A DNA stretch of 10,597 nt from Prochlorococcus sp. AG-686-P16 (lineage in GTDB: Bacteria; Cyanobacteriota; Cyanobacteriia; PCC-6307; Cyanobiaceae). The notes beneath the pieces are model-generated. The model was given only the letters and a program-made list of their open reading frames with translations. It was not told the origin of the DNA and did not search any database. The position numbers and the translations under genes are program-made. Location of the stretch: assembly GCA_003208695.1 (NCBI GenBank), contig QCVY01000031.1, positions 1 to 10,597 on the forward strand, written 5' to 3'. Numbering within the stretch: the first letter of the stretch is position 1; each line of letters starts with the position of its first letter. This document shows positions 1 through 7,839 of the stretch, piece by piece.

Positions 1-1
1 T

Positions 2-346
2 CTACCCACCCAACATTTAAATGTAATGAACGCTTGGGACGGTATCTTCGGCATAATTGGGAAGATTTCTTTTATCAATAAATTCTTCACTTTTATAATT
101 AAAAATTGGTACTTAAAGCAGAAAAAATTTTTTGCATGGCCAAATATAAAAGCTAACAAGTTAATTATTCCCGAAAGAATAGGCAATATTTCACCAAAAC
201 AAATCGCTAATGAAGCTATATTTCTGATAAAAAATAAAAAATATTTAAGAGAGCAAAAAGAAAATTTATCAAAACAACGAGGGAAAACTGGCGCAGTTAA
301 AAAGTTAGCTTACATAATTTTTAATTCGATCAAAAGACTAAGTTAA
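2..346 (+). CDS. Lipid-A-disaccharide synthase-related glycosyltransferase, C-terminal fragment (5' end outside window)
   Basis: The frame is open to the left edge, so the ATG at 26 is almost certainly internal and only the last 114 or so residues are visible. The piece begins LPTQHLNVMNAWDG. It then has a hydrophobic stretch, a segment FFAWPNIKANKLIIPE, and a C-terminal helix ending in QRGKTGAVKKLA. A 'PN + I+PE' motif followed by a helix and a 'GAV/A..LA' end is what I know from the C-terminal domain of LpxB-like GT-B glycosyltransferases, and especially the LpxB-related proteins of cyanobacteria. The family call is an inference from this fragment. The catalytic N-terminal half is not visible, so substrate and activity cannot be judged. 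The gene converges on the PRC-barrel gene with only 11 bases between stop codons, leaving no room for an ordinary hairpin terminator. Another GT-B family remains possible. Confidence 0.6.
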   Translation, partial: LPTQHLNVMNAWDGIFGIIGKISFINKFFTFIIKNWYLKQKKFFAWPNIKANKLIIPERIGNISPKQIANEAIFLIKNKKYLREQKENLSKQRGKTGAVKKLAYIIFNSIKRLS

Positions 347-357
347 TTTCCAAATAA

Positions 358-1374
358 TTACCAAGGATCATCAATTTCTACGGATTCTGATTGAGGATTT
401 TCTGTGACTATTTTTTTCTCTTCAACAGGTTCAATATCTAAAGGTTCTTGCGACCTTTGAATCGGTCTCTTTGAAGCCCGATTAGACATAGATTGCCTTT
501 TAATAACAAATTCTGTCGTATTTTCTTCATCAGTTTGATTATCTAATTGTTCAGAGGAGTCATTATCCAAATAAAGCTGTTTTTTATTATTTATTTTTTC
601 AGTTTCAATTTCTACATATTCAAGTTCTTCTTCATACTCTTCTTCTTCTTTAAATTCTTCTTCTTTAATTTCTTCCATAAAATTATTTTGTTCTTCTGAT
701 TCAGAACCTGACAATAACTGATTTTCCACTGGGACAAGATTTGCTGTATATCTATTTGCTTCCCTTTCTTCCCAAGAAGAACCTCCTACCCCAAGTTTCT
801 CGAGTAATCCACTACTTAGTTGATTCAGTTTTTCCTCTGCGCCTTCATAAACAATTATTCTATCAGTACCGCTGCTGACTATCTCATCTACAGGAATTTC
901 CCAAGTACTCAAAACACCTTCACCTAAAAGAGGAACTCCTACTGCACCCATTACAAGAGAGATTAAATCCCCCGTCTCAATATCAAAAGAAAATCCAAGA
1001 ACTCTTCCAAGAAGCTGACCAGATTCCGTAATTACCTGACAATTTATAACTTTCCCATATCTTTCAGGAGAAAAACCGTCGCTCAAAGAATCTAAAGAAT
1101 TTACCAAAATTACATCGCCAACCTGCTTTATGCTTTCAAGAGGCATCCATTTAGGTAAACCTGGCAAAAATCTTGTAAGAGGATTATCTCTAAGACCTAA
1201 AGCAACTACCTCTCTTCTATCAATATCAACGACAACTTCACCTACGACTCCTAATCTCCTACCAGTATCAGTAGTAATGACCTGGGTCCCCATAAGTTCC
1301 GACCTTAACCATAGACGTTCGCTAGGTACGGAATCTCGGCGATTATTATTTGTGGATGTGTTCGACAAACTCAT
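358..1374 (-). CDS. Double PRC-barrel domain protein with acidic C-terminal tail
   Basis: This 338-residue soluble protein has an ATG start and no signal peptide or membrane segment. Residues about 25-95 (RSELMGTQV...DTGRRLGVVGEVVVDIDRREVVALGL) and about 107-176 (GKVINCQVITESGQLLGRVLGFSFD) are two successive PRC-barrel folds, each with the typical 'G..V....G..LG.V....D' pattern. PRC-barrels occur in the photosynthetic reaction centre H subunit and in the rRNA-maturation factor RimM. They usually act as small adaptor or binding domains. Residues 224-259 are extremely acidic (runs such as EEIKEEEFKEEEEYEEE), and the remaining tail is polar, low in complexity and probably disordered, ending IDDPW. 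The gene starts 45 bases downstream of the smc stop on the same strand, so read-through from smc is likely. No enzymatic role is visible. A scaffold or adaptor role at membranes, ribosomes or chromosome is inference only. Confidence 0.85.
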   Translation of the reverse strand: MSLSNTSTNNNRRDSVPSERLWLRSELMGTQVITTDTGRRLGVVGEVVVDIDRREVVALGLRDNPLTRFLPGLPKWMPLESIKQVGDVILVNSLDSLSDGFSPERYGKVINCQVITESGQLLGRVLGFSFDIETGDLISLVMGAVGVPLLGEGVLSTWEIPVDEIVSSGTDRIIVYEGAEEKLNQLSSGLLEKLGVGGSSWEEREANRYTANLVPVENQLLSGSESEEQNNFMEEIKEEEFKEEEEYEEELEYVEIETEKINNKKQLYLDNDSSEQLDNQTDEENTTEFVIKRQSMSNRASKRPIQRSQEPLDIEPVEEKKIVTENPQSESVEIDDPW

Positions 1375-1419
1375 TAATAACTTTCTGACATTCTGACGTA
1401 AAAATTAAAAAAAGTGTGA

Positions 1420-4400
1420 TTATGCAGCATTTGGTAATCCAACAACTTGAGTATTAGCACCTCTTGCTTGAGCAACACCAATTGTTCGTTCAGATGAACT
1501 TATCATAGGTCTTCTGTGGCTTACGACTATAAATTGAGCGTTTGATGACTGACTTGTTATTAATTTTGATAACCTTTCAACGTTAATACCATCTAAAAAA
1601 CTATCTACTTCATCTAATGCATAAAAAGGAGAAGGCTTATATTTCTGCAAAGCGAATAAAAAACTTAGGGCCGTTAATGATTTCTCACCACCCGACATTG
1701 AAGCTAATCTTCTGACATTTTTTCCTTTAGGATGAGCAACTAAAGTTAAACCTCCCTCCAAAGGAGCCACAGGATTTTCGAGCTGAAGGAACCCATCTCC
1801 ATCTGATAAATTGGCAAAAATCTCTCTAAAATGCTTATCAACTTCTACGAATGCCTGCATAAATGCTTCTTGTCGCATAGTTGAAACAGTTTCTATTCTT
1901 AATAACAACTCTGATCTTTCATTAGATAAAACTTCCAATCTTGCTATTAAATCATTTAACCTTTCTGTCAATTCCTCTAATTCATCTAAAGCTAACATAT
2001 TTACCGGTTCTAAACTTTCCAATTTCGCATTAATCACAACGATCTCTGATTGTAATAAATCAAGAGTTGTAGTCTCATATTCTTCAAAGCTGGGCAACGG
2101 ATCAGGCAGCTCTTTTTTATAATTTTCCAACTTGATAGTTTCGCTACGCATTTCCTCATTTAGAGAACTTATATCTCTTTCGAGATATTCCAACTTAAGG
2201 GTAAACTCATTAATTTCTTGTCTTTTATTAGAAATAGATGAATTTAACTCATCCCTTTTTCTTCTTAATATTCCAAGATCCTTTTCAAGCAAGGATTTTT
2301 GGCCATCAAGACTCGCAAGCTCACTTTTATAATCATCTCTTTTCTTTATCCATTCATTATGGGCATTAGAAAGCTCTTTAACAGATTCTTGTAGATTCTT
2401 TTCTTGTAGAGATATTAGATTTAATTGATTATTTATACGTTCTTGATTTAAAACCAATTGATTCTTTTTATTTAATAATTCATCTTTCTCTTGAATCATT
2501 AGTTCAAGTTTTTTATCTAGCTTTTCAAAATCATTATTATGAGTGATTAAAGAGGAAGTTTGATTATCTTCATAATTCTTTTTAAGGATTATCTCCAATT
2601 CATCCAACTTTTTTTTAAATGGTGTTATTTTATTTTGAATGCTATCCAACTTTTCATTTAATAAATTATCTTGAGAAGTAAGCTTATTTAATCTCAAATT
2701 ATTCTCATCAATCCTTTTCATCGAAACTTTTAGAGAATTATTATTTACTTCAATTTCTTTATTAGACGATACGCAATCCTCTAATATTTCCCTTTGATTA
2801 TAATTTAGTTTATTCAAGTTATTAGTTTTATTTAAAATATCATTATCTGATTTCTTCAAAGCTTCTTCAATGATAGATAATCTTTGTTTTATGGGGTGAG
2901 CCTCGTCAATATCATTATTGGTTCCAAACCTATAAGCAAGATCTTTATTAACTTTACTTCCTCCAGTAATTGCACCACTAAGTTCCAATAGTTCTCCACT
3001 CAAAGTAACCATTCTAATTTTTTGTTTAGATAATTTCGCTGACTCTAAATCTGAAAAGACTACTGTATCTCCAAAAACGTATTTAAAAACATCTGCATAA
3101 ACATCATCATAATCAATTAAATTAATAGCTTTATCTACAAATCCATTCTCTTTAAAATTCTCAAATCTCTTAAGCGCGAAATTTTTTTTATAAGTTTTAA
3201 TTCTATTAAGTGGAAGAAAGGTTAATCTACCTGCTTTCTTTTTTTTAAGAATTTCAATGGCTCTTGAAGCAATATTGTCATTATCGACAACTATTTGTCC
3301 AAGTCTATTACCAGCGGCTATTTCCAATGCATATCTGTTTTTTTCATTTACTGCACCCAATTGAGCCACATATCCATGTATACCCTCTAACCCTGCCTCT
3401 AAAAGTATTCTTAATGCATATGATCCTCTAGTTTCATTTAGAGCCTCTTTTCTGCTTTCACATCTTGATAAGTCCTTTTCAAGCCTTAATTGTTCGTTAT
3501 TTAGCCTAAGTTTAGTTTTATTCAATAAATCTATTTCAATCTTTAAAGTATCAATATCAGATCTAATACTGCTCAAATTGCGATTTTTTGTATCCGTTGA
3601 TTTTCCATTAATTTGATTAAATTCTGATAGTTTTTGTTTTTCTAACTTTAAAAGATCAGTTTGAGATGATATTTCTTCTCTTTGAATATTAATTTGTATA
3701 ATTTCCTCCTCTATATTCCTTTTACTAGATTCAAGAGGTTGTACTAAAGATTTTATATTTTCTAACTCATGATTGAGCTTTATACTTTGCTTTGAAAATT
3801 CACCTGATTCACCTGCAGCATCAGAAAGTTTTTTTCTAGATAGTTTATGTTTTAACGTTAAATCTTGAATCTCGACGTTTAATTTTTCTAGATAATTATC
3901 ATTAAAGTTTTCTTGTTGATTCTTTTCTAACTCAGTGTTTTTTTTAGATATTACAAGATTATCCCGTTGCTCTTGCAATTTTATTCCTTCCTCTTTATTA
4001 ACAACAGCTATTCGCTCTAATTCCCTTAAATTTGAATTTATACTACCGATATCAGAATTTACTTTGATTAAGTTATCTTCTCCTTTCTCTTTTAATTCGG
4101 CAATCATGACTTTCATTGCATCTTGCAATACTTGTATTTCTTTACTAAGAGATTCTTTTTGTTGATTAAATAAAATCTTACTCTTATCCAAGTTAATAGC
4201 TTTTTTCTTAATTAATTCAATATTTTGAACTTGTTTATCGAATAAAAGTACTTTTTCAATCTCCTTAATATGAAAAAGTTTTGCCTTTAACTCTTTATAT
4301 TTTTTAGCTTTTTCACATTCTTTTTCAAGCTTTACTTTACTAGATTGCAATTCATTTTCTAAAATCTCGCATTTTTCTTGTCTCTCAAAAACATCATTAA

Positions 4401-5010
4401 GTTTTGAATGAGTTTGTTCAATTCTGCTATCAAAAAGAGCTACCCCTGCTAATTCATCAATAAGTGTTCTCCTTTCTTTATTATTCATTGATACTATTCT
4501 TGTGACATCTCCCTGCATCACAACATTGCTGCCTTCTGGATCAACACTTATATCTCTAAGAACTCTCTGTATTTGTTGTAGAGTACATTGGCGTCCATCA
4601 GAGGTATAAGTCGATGCATATGATCCACCAGGCATTAGCCGCAATTTCCTGGCAACTACCCATTCTTTTTGATCTCTAGTAAGTGCAATATCATCTTCTT
4701 CTAAATCCAAAGATGGAACATCTTCCCTTGGCGACCAATCTTCAATATTGAATTTAACAGAAACAAATGTTTCGGAAGATTTACCTTCTTTTACTTTCGA
4801 ATTATTTATTAAATCAGGTAATCTCTCTGCTCTCATACCTCTACTATTTGCCAAACCTAAACAGAACAAAATTCCGTCCAAAATATTACTTTTCCCAGAT
4901 CCGTTTGGACCAGTCACCACTGTAAAACCTTCTTCAAGAGGAATTTTTACCTTTCCTCCGAAAGATTTAAAATTTTCAAACTCGACCTGATTGATGTATA
5001 CCAATCGCAA
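1420..5010 (-). CDS. smc: Chromosome segregation/condensation ATPase Smc
   Basis: Smc is a DNA-loop-extruding ATPase that organises and helps segregate the chromosome, normally with ScpA and ScpB, neither of which is encoded here. The 1196-residue chain is complete. Numbering from base 5010, the N-terminal ABC half has Walker A GPNGSGKSN at 34-42. A long heptad-rich coiled coil follows, then a hinge at roughly 528-690 (from GSYALRIL to ELSGAITGGS), then a returning coiled coil. The C-terminal half has signature SMSGGEK at 1104-1110, Walker B with catalytic Glu (FYALDEVD) around 1129-1136, and a switch His in VVSHRR. Length and order match bacterial Smc, with no frameshift. No ATG is available: the frame is blocked by TAG at 5035-5037, and the candidates are TTG at 5010 or TTG at 5004. 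I prefer 5004, because it yields MVYINQVEFENFKSFGG, the usual cyanobacterial N-terminus. No clear Shine-Dalgarno sequence precedes either. Confidence 0.97.
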   Translation of the reverse strand: MRLVYINQVEFENFKSFGGKVKIPLEEGFTVVTGPNGSGKSNILDGILFCLGLANSRGMRAERLPDLINNSKVKEGKSSETFVSVKFNIEDWSPREDVPSLDLEEDDIALTRDQKEWVVARKLRLMPGGSYASTYTSDGRQCTLQQIQRVLRDISVDPEGSNVVMQGDVTRIVSMNNKERRTLIDELAGVALFDSRIEQTHSKLNDVFERQEKCEILENELQSSKVKLEKECEKAKKYKELKAKLFHIKEIEKVLLFDKQVQNIELIKKKAINLDKSKILFNQQKESLSKEIQVLQDAMKVMIAELKEKGEDNLIKVNSDIGSINSNLRELERIAVVNKEEGIKLQEQRDNLVISKKNTELEKNQQENFNDNYLEKLNVEIQDLTLKHKLSRKKLSDAAGESGEFSKQSIKLNHELENIKSLVQPLESSKRNIEEEIIQINIQREEISSQTDLLKLEKQKLSEFNQINGKSTDTKNRNLSSIRSDIDTLKIEIDLLNKTKLRLNNEQLRLEKDLSRCESRKEALNETRGSYALRILLEAGLEGIHGYVAQLGAVNEKNRYALEIAAGNRLGQIVVDNDNIASRAIEILKKKKAGRLTFLPLNRIKTYKKNFALKRFENFKENGFVDKAINLIDYDDVYADVFKYVFGDTVVFSDLESAKLSKQKIRMVTLSGELLELSGAITGGSKVNKDLAYRFGTNNDIDEAHPIKQRLSIIEEALKKSDNDILNKTNNLNKLNYNQREILEDCVSSNKEIEVNNNSLKVSMKRIDENNLRLNKLTSQDNLLNEKLDSIQNKITPFKKKLDELEIILKKNYEDNQTSSLITHNNDFEKLDKKLELMIQEKDELLNKKNQLVLNQERINNQLNLISLQEKNLQESVKELSNAHNEWIKKRDDYKSELASLDGQKSLLEKDLGILRRKRDELNSSISNKRQEINEFTLKLEYLERDISSLNEEMRSETIKLENYKKELPDPLPSFEEYETTTLDLLQSEIVVINAKLESLEPVNMLALDELEELTERLNDLIARLEVLSNERSELLLRIETVSTMRQEAFMQAFVEVDKHFREIFANLSDGDGFLQLENPVAPLEGGLTLVAHPKGKNVRRLASMSGGEKSLTALSFLFALQKYKPSPFYALDEVDSFLDGINVERLSKLITSQSSNAQFIVVSHRRPMISSSERTIGVAQARGANTQVVGLPNAA

Positions 5011-5086
5011 GTCACAATAGCTAAGTAAGAATAGCTACTTTTCAAAAAATCTCAAGAGAATTATTAAGATTATTTCTAAAAACAAA

Positions 5087-5449
5087 TTAATTATTTTTCG
5101 TTAAATGACAAAAATTCCCATCTATTATGAACAAACCGTTCAACAATTCACCGTTCAATATAATTTTTAACTCTTGTGAGTCTTGATTATGAGAAATACA
5201 CGAGAAAGTTCCATGATCAATTCTTTTTACTAAACCTCTATTATTAGAAAGTTGATATTCAACTCTAGAAAGCCAAACCAATCTATGGTTTGGTTGTTTT
5301 ACTATTTTAATAAAGCCTTTATTTAGCAATGGAATTTCGTGAAACTTCCAAGTAAAACAATCTAATTGATCTTCGACAAGAAAATCATAGTGAATATCAA
5401 TTAATTTACTACCAAGAATCTTATGTTCGAGTAAAACCCATCGATTCAT
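5087..5449 (-). CDS. LigD 3'-phosphoesterase-like small protein
   Basis: This is a 120-residue soluble protein with an ATG start. The sequence follows the plan of the stand-alone relatives of the LigD N-terminal 3'-phosphoesterase domain: RWVLLEH (His9), HYDFLVE (His20, Asp22), CFTW, then NHRLVWL (54-60), LSNNRG (67-72), RIDHGTF (76-82) and LNGELLNGLF (98-107). In LigD the HxxxxxHxD histidines and aspartate bind the catalytic metal that trims 3'-phosphate or 3'-ribonucleotide ends. The LigD arginine two residues after the Asp is Leu24 here, so activity may be altered or lost. The family link is my reading of motifs, and the function is inferred. The gene lies 76 bases upstream of smc on the same strand, so it may share a transcript. 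I see no polymerase or ligase domain and no ku gene, so this would not be a classical NHEJ locus. Confidence 0.6.
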   Translation of the reverse strand: MNRWVLLEHKILGSKLIDIHYDFLVEDQLDCFTWKFHEIPLLNKGFIKIVKQPNHRLVWLSRVEYQLSNNRGLVKRIDHGTFSCISHNQDSQELKIILNGELLNGLFIIDGNFCHLTKNN

Positions 5450-5492
5450 TATCTAGTGCATCAATAAATTATTTTATTTCAATAATCAATTA

Positions 5493-5524
5493 TTAAGATG
5501 AGCTAACAATTTAGATCATCTTAA
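5493..5524. repeat. Long near-perfect inverted repeat (hairpin, possible terminator or RNA-processing site)
   Basis: TTAAGATGA (5493-5501) is mirrored by TCATCTTAA (5516-5524). Inside it CTAA (5503-5506) pairs with TTAG (5511-5514) around a CAAT loop, with one G/A mismatch between the two stems, for 13 paired bases in total. It sits between the stop of the 45-residue membrane peptide gene and the start of the LigD-PE-like gene, both on the minus strand. Neither strand has a good U-tract after the stem, so classical intrinsic termination is doubtful. An mRNA-stabilising hairpin or an operator is equally possible. Confidence 0.55.
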
Positions 5525-5536
5525 AAAAGGAAAAAC

Positions 5537-5674
5537 CTAGTTACCCGCATCAGGTACAAATCTCAAAGCAATAAATAGCAAACTGCCAGCTCCTGCAATA
5601 GCTGCTGCTACCAATCCAAAATCAGTTGGAATTGTACGGGATGCAAAAATAATTGCTGCAAGTGTGATATCCAT
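5537..5674 (-). CDS. Small single-helix membrane protein, 45 residues
   Basis: An ATG-started frame encodes 45 residues: MDITLAAIIFASRTIPTDFG, then a hydrophobic helix rich in Ala/Gly (LVAAAIAGAGSLLFIALRF, about residues 21-39), then VPDAGN. An in-frame TAA lies 15 bases upstream of the ATG, fixing the N-terminus. No strong Shine-Dalgarno is visible, which is common in this genome type. Size and single helix are like the low-molecular-weight photosystem or cytochrome b6f subunits, but I could not match it to PsaI, PsaJ, PsaM, PsbM, PsbX, PsbY, Psb30, PetM or PetN from memory. I therefore leave it unnamed. It is divergent from the DUF883 gene and upstream of the LigD-PE-like/smc block, separated from that block by the 5493-5524 hairpin. 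Composition looks strongly coding-like, not random. Confidence 0.7.
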   Translation of the reverse strand: MDITLAAIIFASRTIPTDFGLVAAAIAGAGSLLFIALRFVPDAGN

Positions 5675-5864
5675 GATGAAATAAAAAACTTAATTTAATA
5701 AAGTCAGTAATAGCTTAACAAAACCTTATTACAGAACAGGAGAGATAAATGAAATGTAAATAAAATTTTATATGTCTATAAATTTTTTATTAAAAACAAA
5801 TCTAAATAGAAGGGTTTCAAATTAAGAAAATACAGACTACTCTAGAGGAAATGTAGGTGGATTA

Positions 5865-6326
5865 ATGGAAGCTTTTCATCCTCCCAAAGAAGTTAAAGAA
5901 ACAATTGATGATTCTGCGGTGCCAAAAGAAGAGGGCATATCAGAAAAATGGTTACGTGACAAAATCGATAGTTTGATTCCGTTGATACAAGAAAAATGGC
6001 CTAATATTGCACAACAAACTCTTGAGACTGCAAAAGGAAGTATTGATGATTTAGTTGGAGTAATAGCAAGTCATACTGGATCATCTGCTAGTGGTATTAA
6101 AAATCAATTATTTCAAATTATTGATTCAATTCAAGAAAATAATTGGGAAATTGCAGATAAAATAGAACCAATCGAAGGTCAATTAGAAGAGTTACTAGAT
6201 GAACTGAATAGTACATTAAGGCCAAAAATAGAAACCCCAATTAGAAAAAAACCAATTTTATCTATTGCTATTGCTGCTGGTATAGGATTATTTATAGGTA
6301 GTTTAATTAATAGTAGAAATAAATAA
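5865..6326 (+). CDS. ElaB/YqjD-like (DUF883-type) membrane-anchored protein
   Basis: This 153-residue protein has a charged, helical N-terminal part and one C-terminal membrane helix at about 130-149. It opens RKKPILSIAIAAGIGLFIG and ends in SLINSRNK. That tail anchor, with 'P...IAAGIG...G.L...R', is the hallmark of the ElaB/YqjD (DUF883) family. In E. coli, YqjD attaches ribosomes to the inner membrane in stationary phase. Applying that role here is inference only. The central segment, with EKWPNIAQQTLE and a TGSSASGIKNQL stretch, is more cyanobacterial than enterobacterial. A Shine-Dalgarno-like AGGTGG (5855-5860) lies 4 bases before the ATG at 5865 and supports this start. The stop codon is directly followed by the ATG of the YqjE-like gene, so the two are surely translated from one mRNA, as with yqjD-yqjE. 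Confidence 0.7.
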   Translation: MEAFHPPKEVKETIDDSAVPKEEGISEKWLRDKIDSLIPLIQEKWPNIAQQTLETAKGSIDDLVGVIASHTGSSASGIKNQLFQIIDSIQENNWEIADKIEPIEGQLEELLDELNSTLRPKIETPIRKKPILSIAIAAGIGLFIGSLINSRNK

Positions 6327-6713
6327 ATGGATAAACCCAAAAACAAAAACTTTGCTAATACAGCTTCAAGAATTTCTGCAATTGCAAGTTCTGTAATGGA
6401 TTTACATGTCCGAATAGCACTTCAAGAAGTTGATAGAGAAAAGAGAAGATTAATTAGTGGGGGAGTATTTATTGCTATAGGTGGAATTTTATTATTAATA
6501 GTTTTAATTTCTATTCATATTATTTTTTATCTCACTCTTAATAAGTTTAATAATTGGGCCACAGAATATAATTTACTTTTAATAATATTTGTTGATTTAT
6601 GTCTTGCAGGTTTAAGCTTAAAGCTTGGAGGAAAACTAGCAAAGGGACCTTATCTACCCCAAACACTAGAGGGTTTGGGTAAAACAACAAAAGCAGTATT
6701 AGGAAAAAAATAA
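6327..6713 (+). CDS. YqjE-like membrane protein (holin superfamily III, DUF1469-type)
   Basis: This 128-residue protein has a helical N-terminus containing MDLHVRIALQEVDREKRRL, typical of this family (amphipathic helix plus 'E...E..R'). Two membrane helices follow at about 44-71 (GGVFIAIGGILLLIVL and onward) and 82-103 (NLLLIIFVDLCLAGLSL). The tail is basic. The arrangement matches the YqjE / phage-holin-3_6 family. Despite the family name these chromosomal members are not shown to lyse cells, and nothing phage-like surrounds this one. The ATG follows the preceding gene's TAA with no spacer, so translation is likely coupled. The TAA at its end is one base from the stop of the convergent methyltransferase. 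Confidence 0.75.
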   Translation: MDKPKNKNFANTASRISAIASSVMDLHVRIALQEVDREKRRLISGGVFIAIGGILLLIVLISIHIIFYLTLNKFNNWATEYNLLLIIFVDLCLAGLSLKLGGKLAKGPYLPQTLEGLGKTTKAVLGKK

Positions 6714-6714
6714 A

Positions 6715-7839
6715 TTATCTTATTAAATATTTAATCCATCTACAATCAAGACCTCCATTACTCACAGGTATTTTCAAAGAAGATTTCATTTTTAAATATC
6801 TTGTAAGTTTTGGATTCCCACTTAGTAACCAGAATTCCCAACCAGAAAAATTTCTCTTCAAAAATTCACCCATATCCTCATATAAATTAATTAATTCGTT
6901 TTCGTCACCTAGTTTTTTCCCATAAGGTGGATTACATAAAACTAATCCTTCTGTAGACGTAAATTGAATATTCTTAAAATCATCATTTTGTAATTCAATG
7001 TAATTATCAAGTCCTGCTAGTTTTATGTTGACTTTTGCTTGCTCAAAAACATCTTTATTAATCTCACAACCAATAATTTTTGATAATTTTTCAAAGGTAA
7101 TAACTTTTTTCTGAGCCTTGTTTTTCTCTTCTAGATAAATATTTTTATTAAAATCGAGCCAATTTTCAAAAAGATAAAATTGCTGGAATTTAAGTGGAAC
7201 TTTTAGAACTTGATTAATAGCTTCTATTAAAAAAGTTCCTGAACCGCACATAAGATCAACCAAAGGTTTAGTTCCGTTCCATTCAGTCATTTTTAATAAT
7301 CCAGAAGCTAAATTTTCTTTAAGTGGAGCATTTCCAATAGCCGGTCTGTAGCCTCTTTTATGAAGACTTTCAAAACTACTCTGTAAGCTAAGAATCCCAC
7401 GATCATTATTTAGATGTAAATGAATTACCAGATCAGGATTATCTAAAGAAATATTTGATCTATCATTCCAGACAGATTGTTGAAGATCTGTAATTGAATT
7501 TTTAACCTCAAGAGCAGTAAAATGAGAATGACTTAAAGATGAAGTTCTGCCGGTAACTTGAACATTGAATGTTTTGTTAGAGGGTAACCATTTTAACCAA
7601 TCAAATGAATCTCTTACTCCCTCATATAATGAAAGCCTGTCATAGCAAACAAAACATGCCACTTCTCTATAAAAACGAAAAGCAACTCTTGAAAAAAAAT
7701 GAATTCTGTAAAAAGTGGCATAATCACATTCAAAAGAAACTGATCTTTTGTAAGTATTAACATTGAATCCACCCAAATCAATAATTTCACTTGCTAAATA
7801 TTTCTCTAAACCTTCAGGAGATGATGCAATTACATTCAT
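6715..7839 (-). CDS. THUMP-domain SAM-dependent RNA methyltransferase (RlmL N-half / UPF0020-like)
   Basis: The protein is 374 residues from the chosen ATG at 7839 (MNVIASSPEGLEKYLASEI). The frame extends 12 codons further to a TTG at 7875, but the ATG gives the family's normal N-terminus. Residues about 1-150 form the ferredoxin-like/THUMP RNA-binding part. RGYRPAIGNAPLKENLA lies at about 162-178, SAM-binding motif I VDLMCGSGT at about 194-202, and the catalytic NPPYG at 303-307. The Asn-Pro-Pro-Tyr motif indicates methylation of an exocyclic amino nitrogen. Relatives such as the N-terminal half of E. coli RlmL make m2G in 23S rRNA. The exact target here is inferred. The gene lies divergent to the tmRNA and converges, one base apart, with the YqjE-like gene. 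No Shine-Dalgarno is evident. Confidence 0.88.
   Translation of the reverse strand: MNVIASSPEGLEKYLASEIIDLGGFNVNTYKRSVSFECDYATFYRIHFFSRVAFRFYREVACFVCYDRLSLYEGVRDSFDWLKWLPSNKTFNVQVTGRTSSLSHSHFTALEVKNSITDLQQSVWNDRSNISLDNPDLVIHLHLNNDRGILSLQSSFESLHKRGYRPAIGNAPLKENLASGLLKMTEWNGTKPLVDLMCGSGTFLIEAINQVLKVPLKFQQFYLFENWLDFNKNIYLEEKNKAQKKVITFEKLSKIIGCEINKDVFEQAKVNIKLAGLDNYIELQNDDFKNIQFTSTEGLVLCNPPYGKKLGDENELINLYEDMGEFLKRNFSGWEFWLLSGNPKLTRYLKMKSSLKIPVSNGGLDCRWIKYLIR

Noticed and set aside
1130..1396. Plus-strand open frame opposite the PRC-barrel gene
   Set aside because: It is antisense to a well-supported domain protein, and its serine/threonine-rich composition is typical of a shadow frame.
1811..2332. 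Two plus-strand open frames opposite smc
   Set aside because: Both are antisense to the conserved Smc coding frame, with serine/leucine/isoleucine-rich random-like sequence.
3935..4990. Further plus-strand open frames opposite smc
   Set aside because: They are shadows of the Smc coiled-coil and N-terminal head codons, with no recognisable motifs.
5851..5856. ATG immediately followed by TAG just before the DUF883-like gene
   Set aside because: A start-stop minimal ORF is possible, but the AGGTGG within it is better explained as the ribosome binding site for the ATG at 5865.
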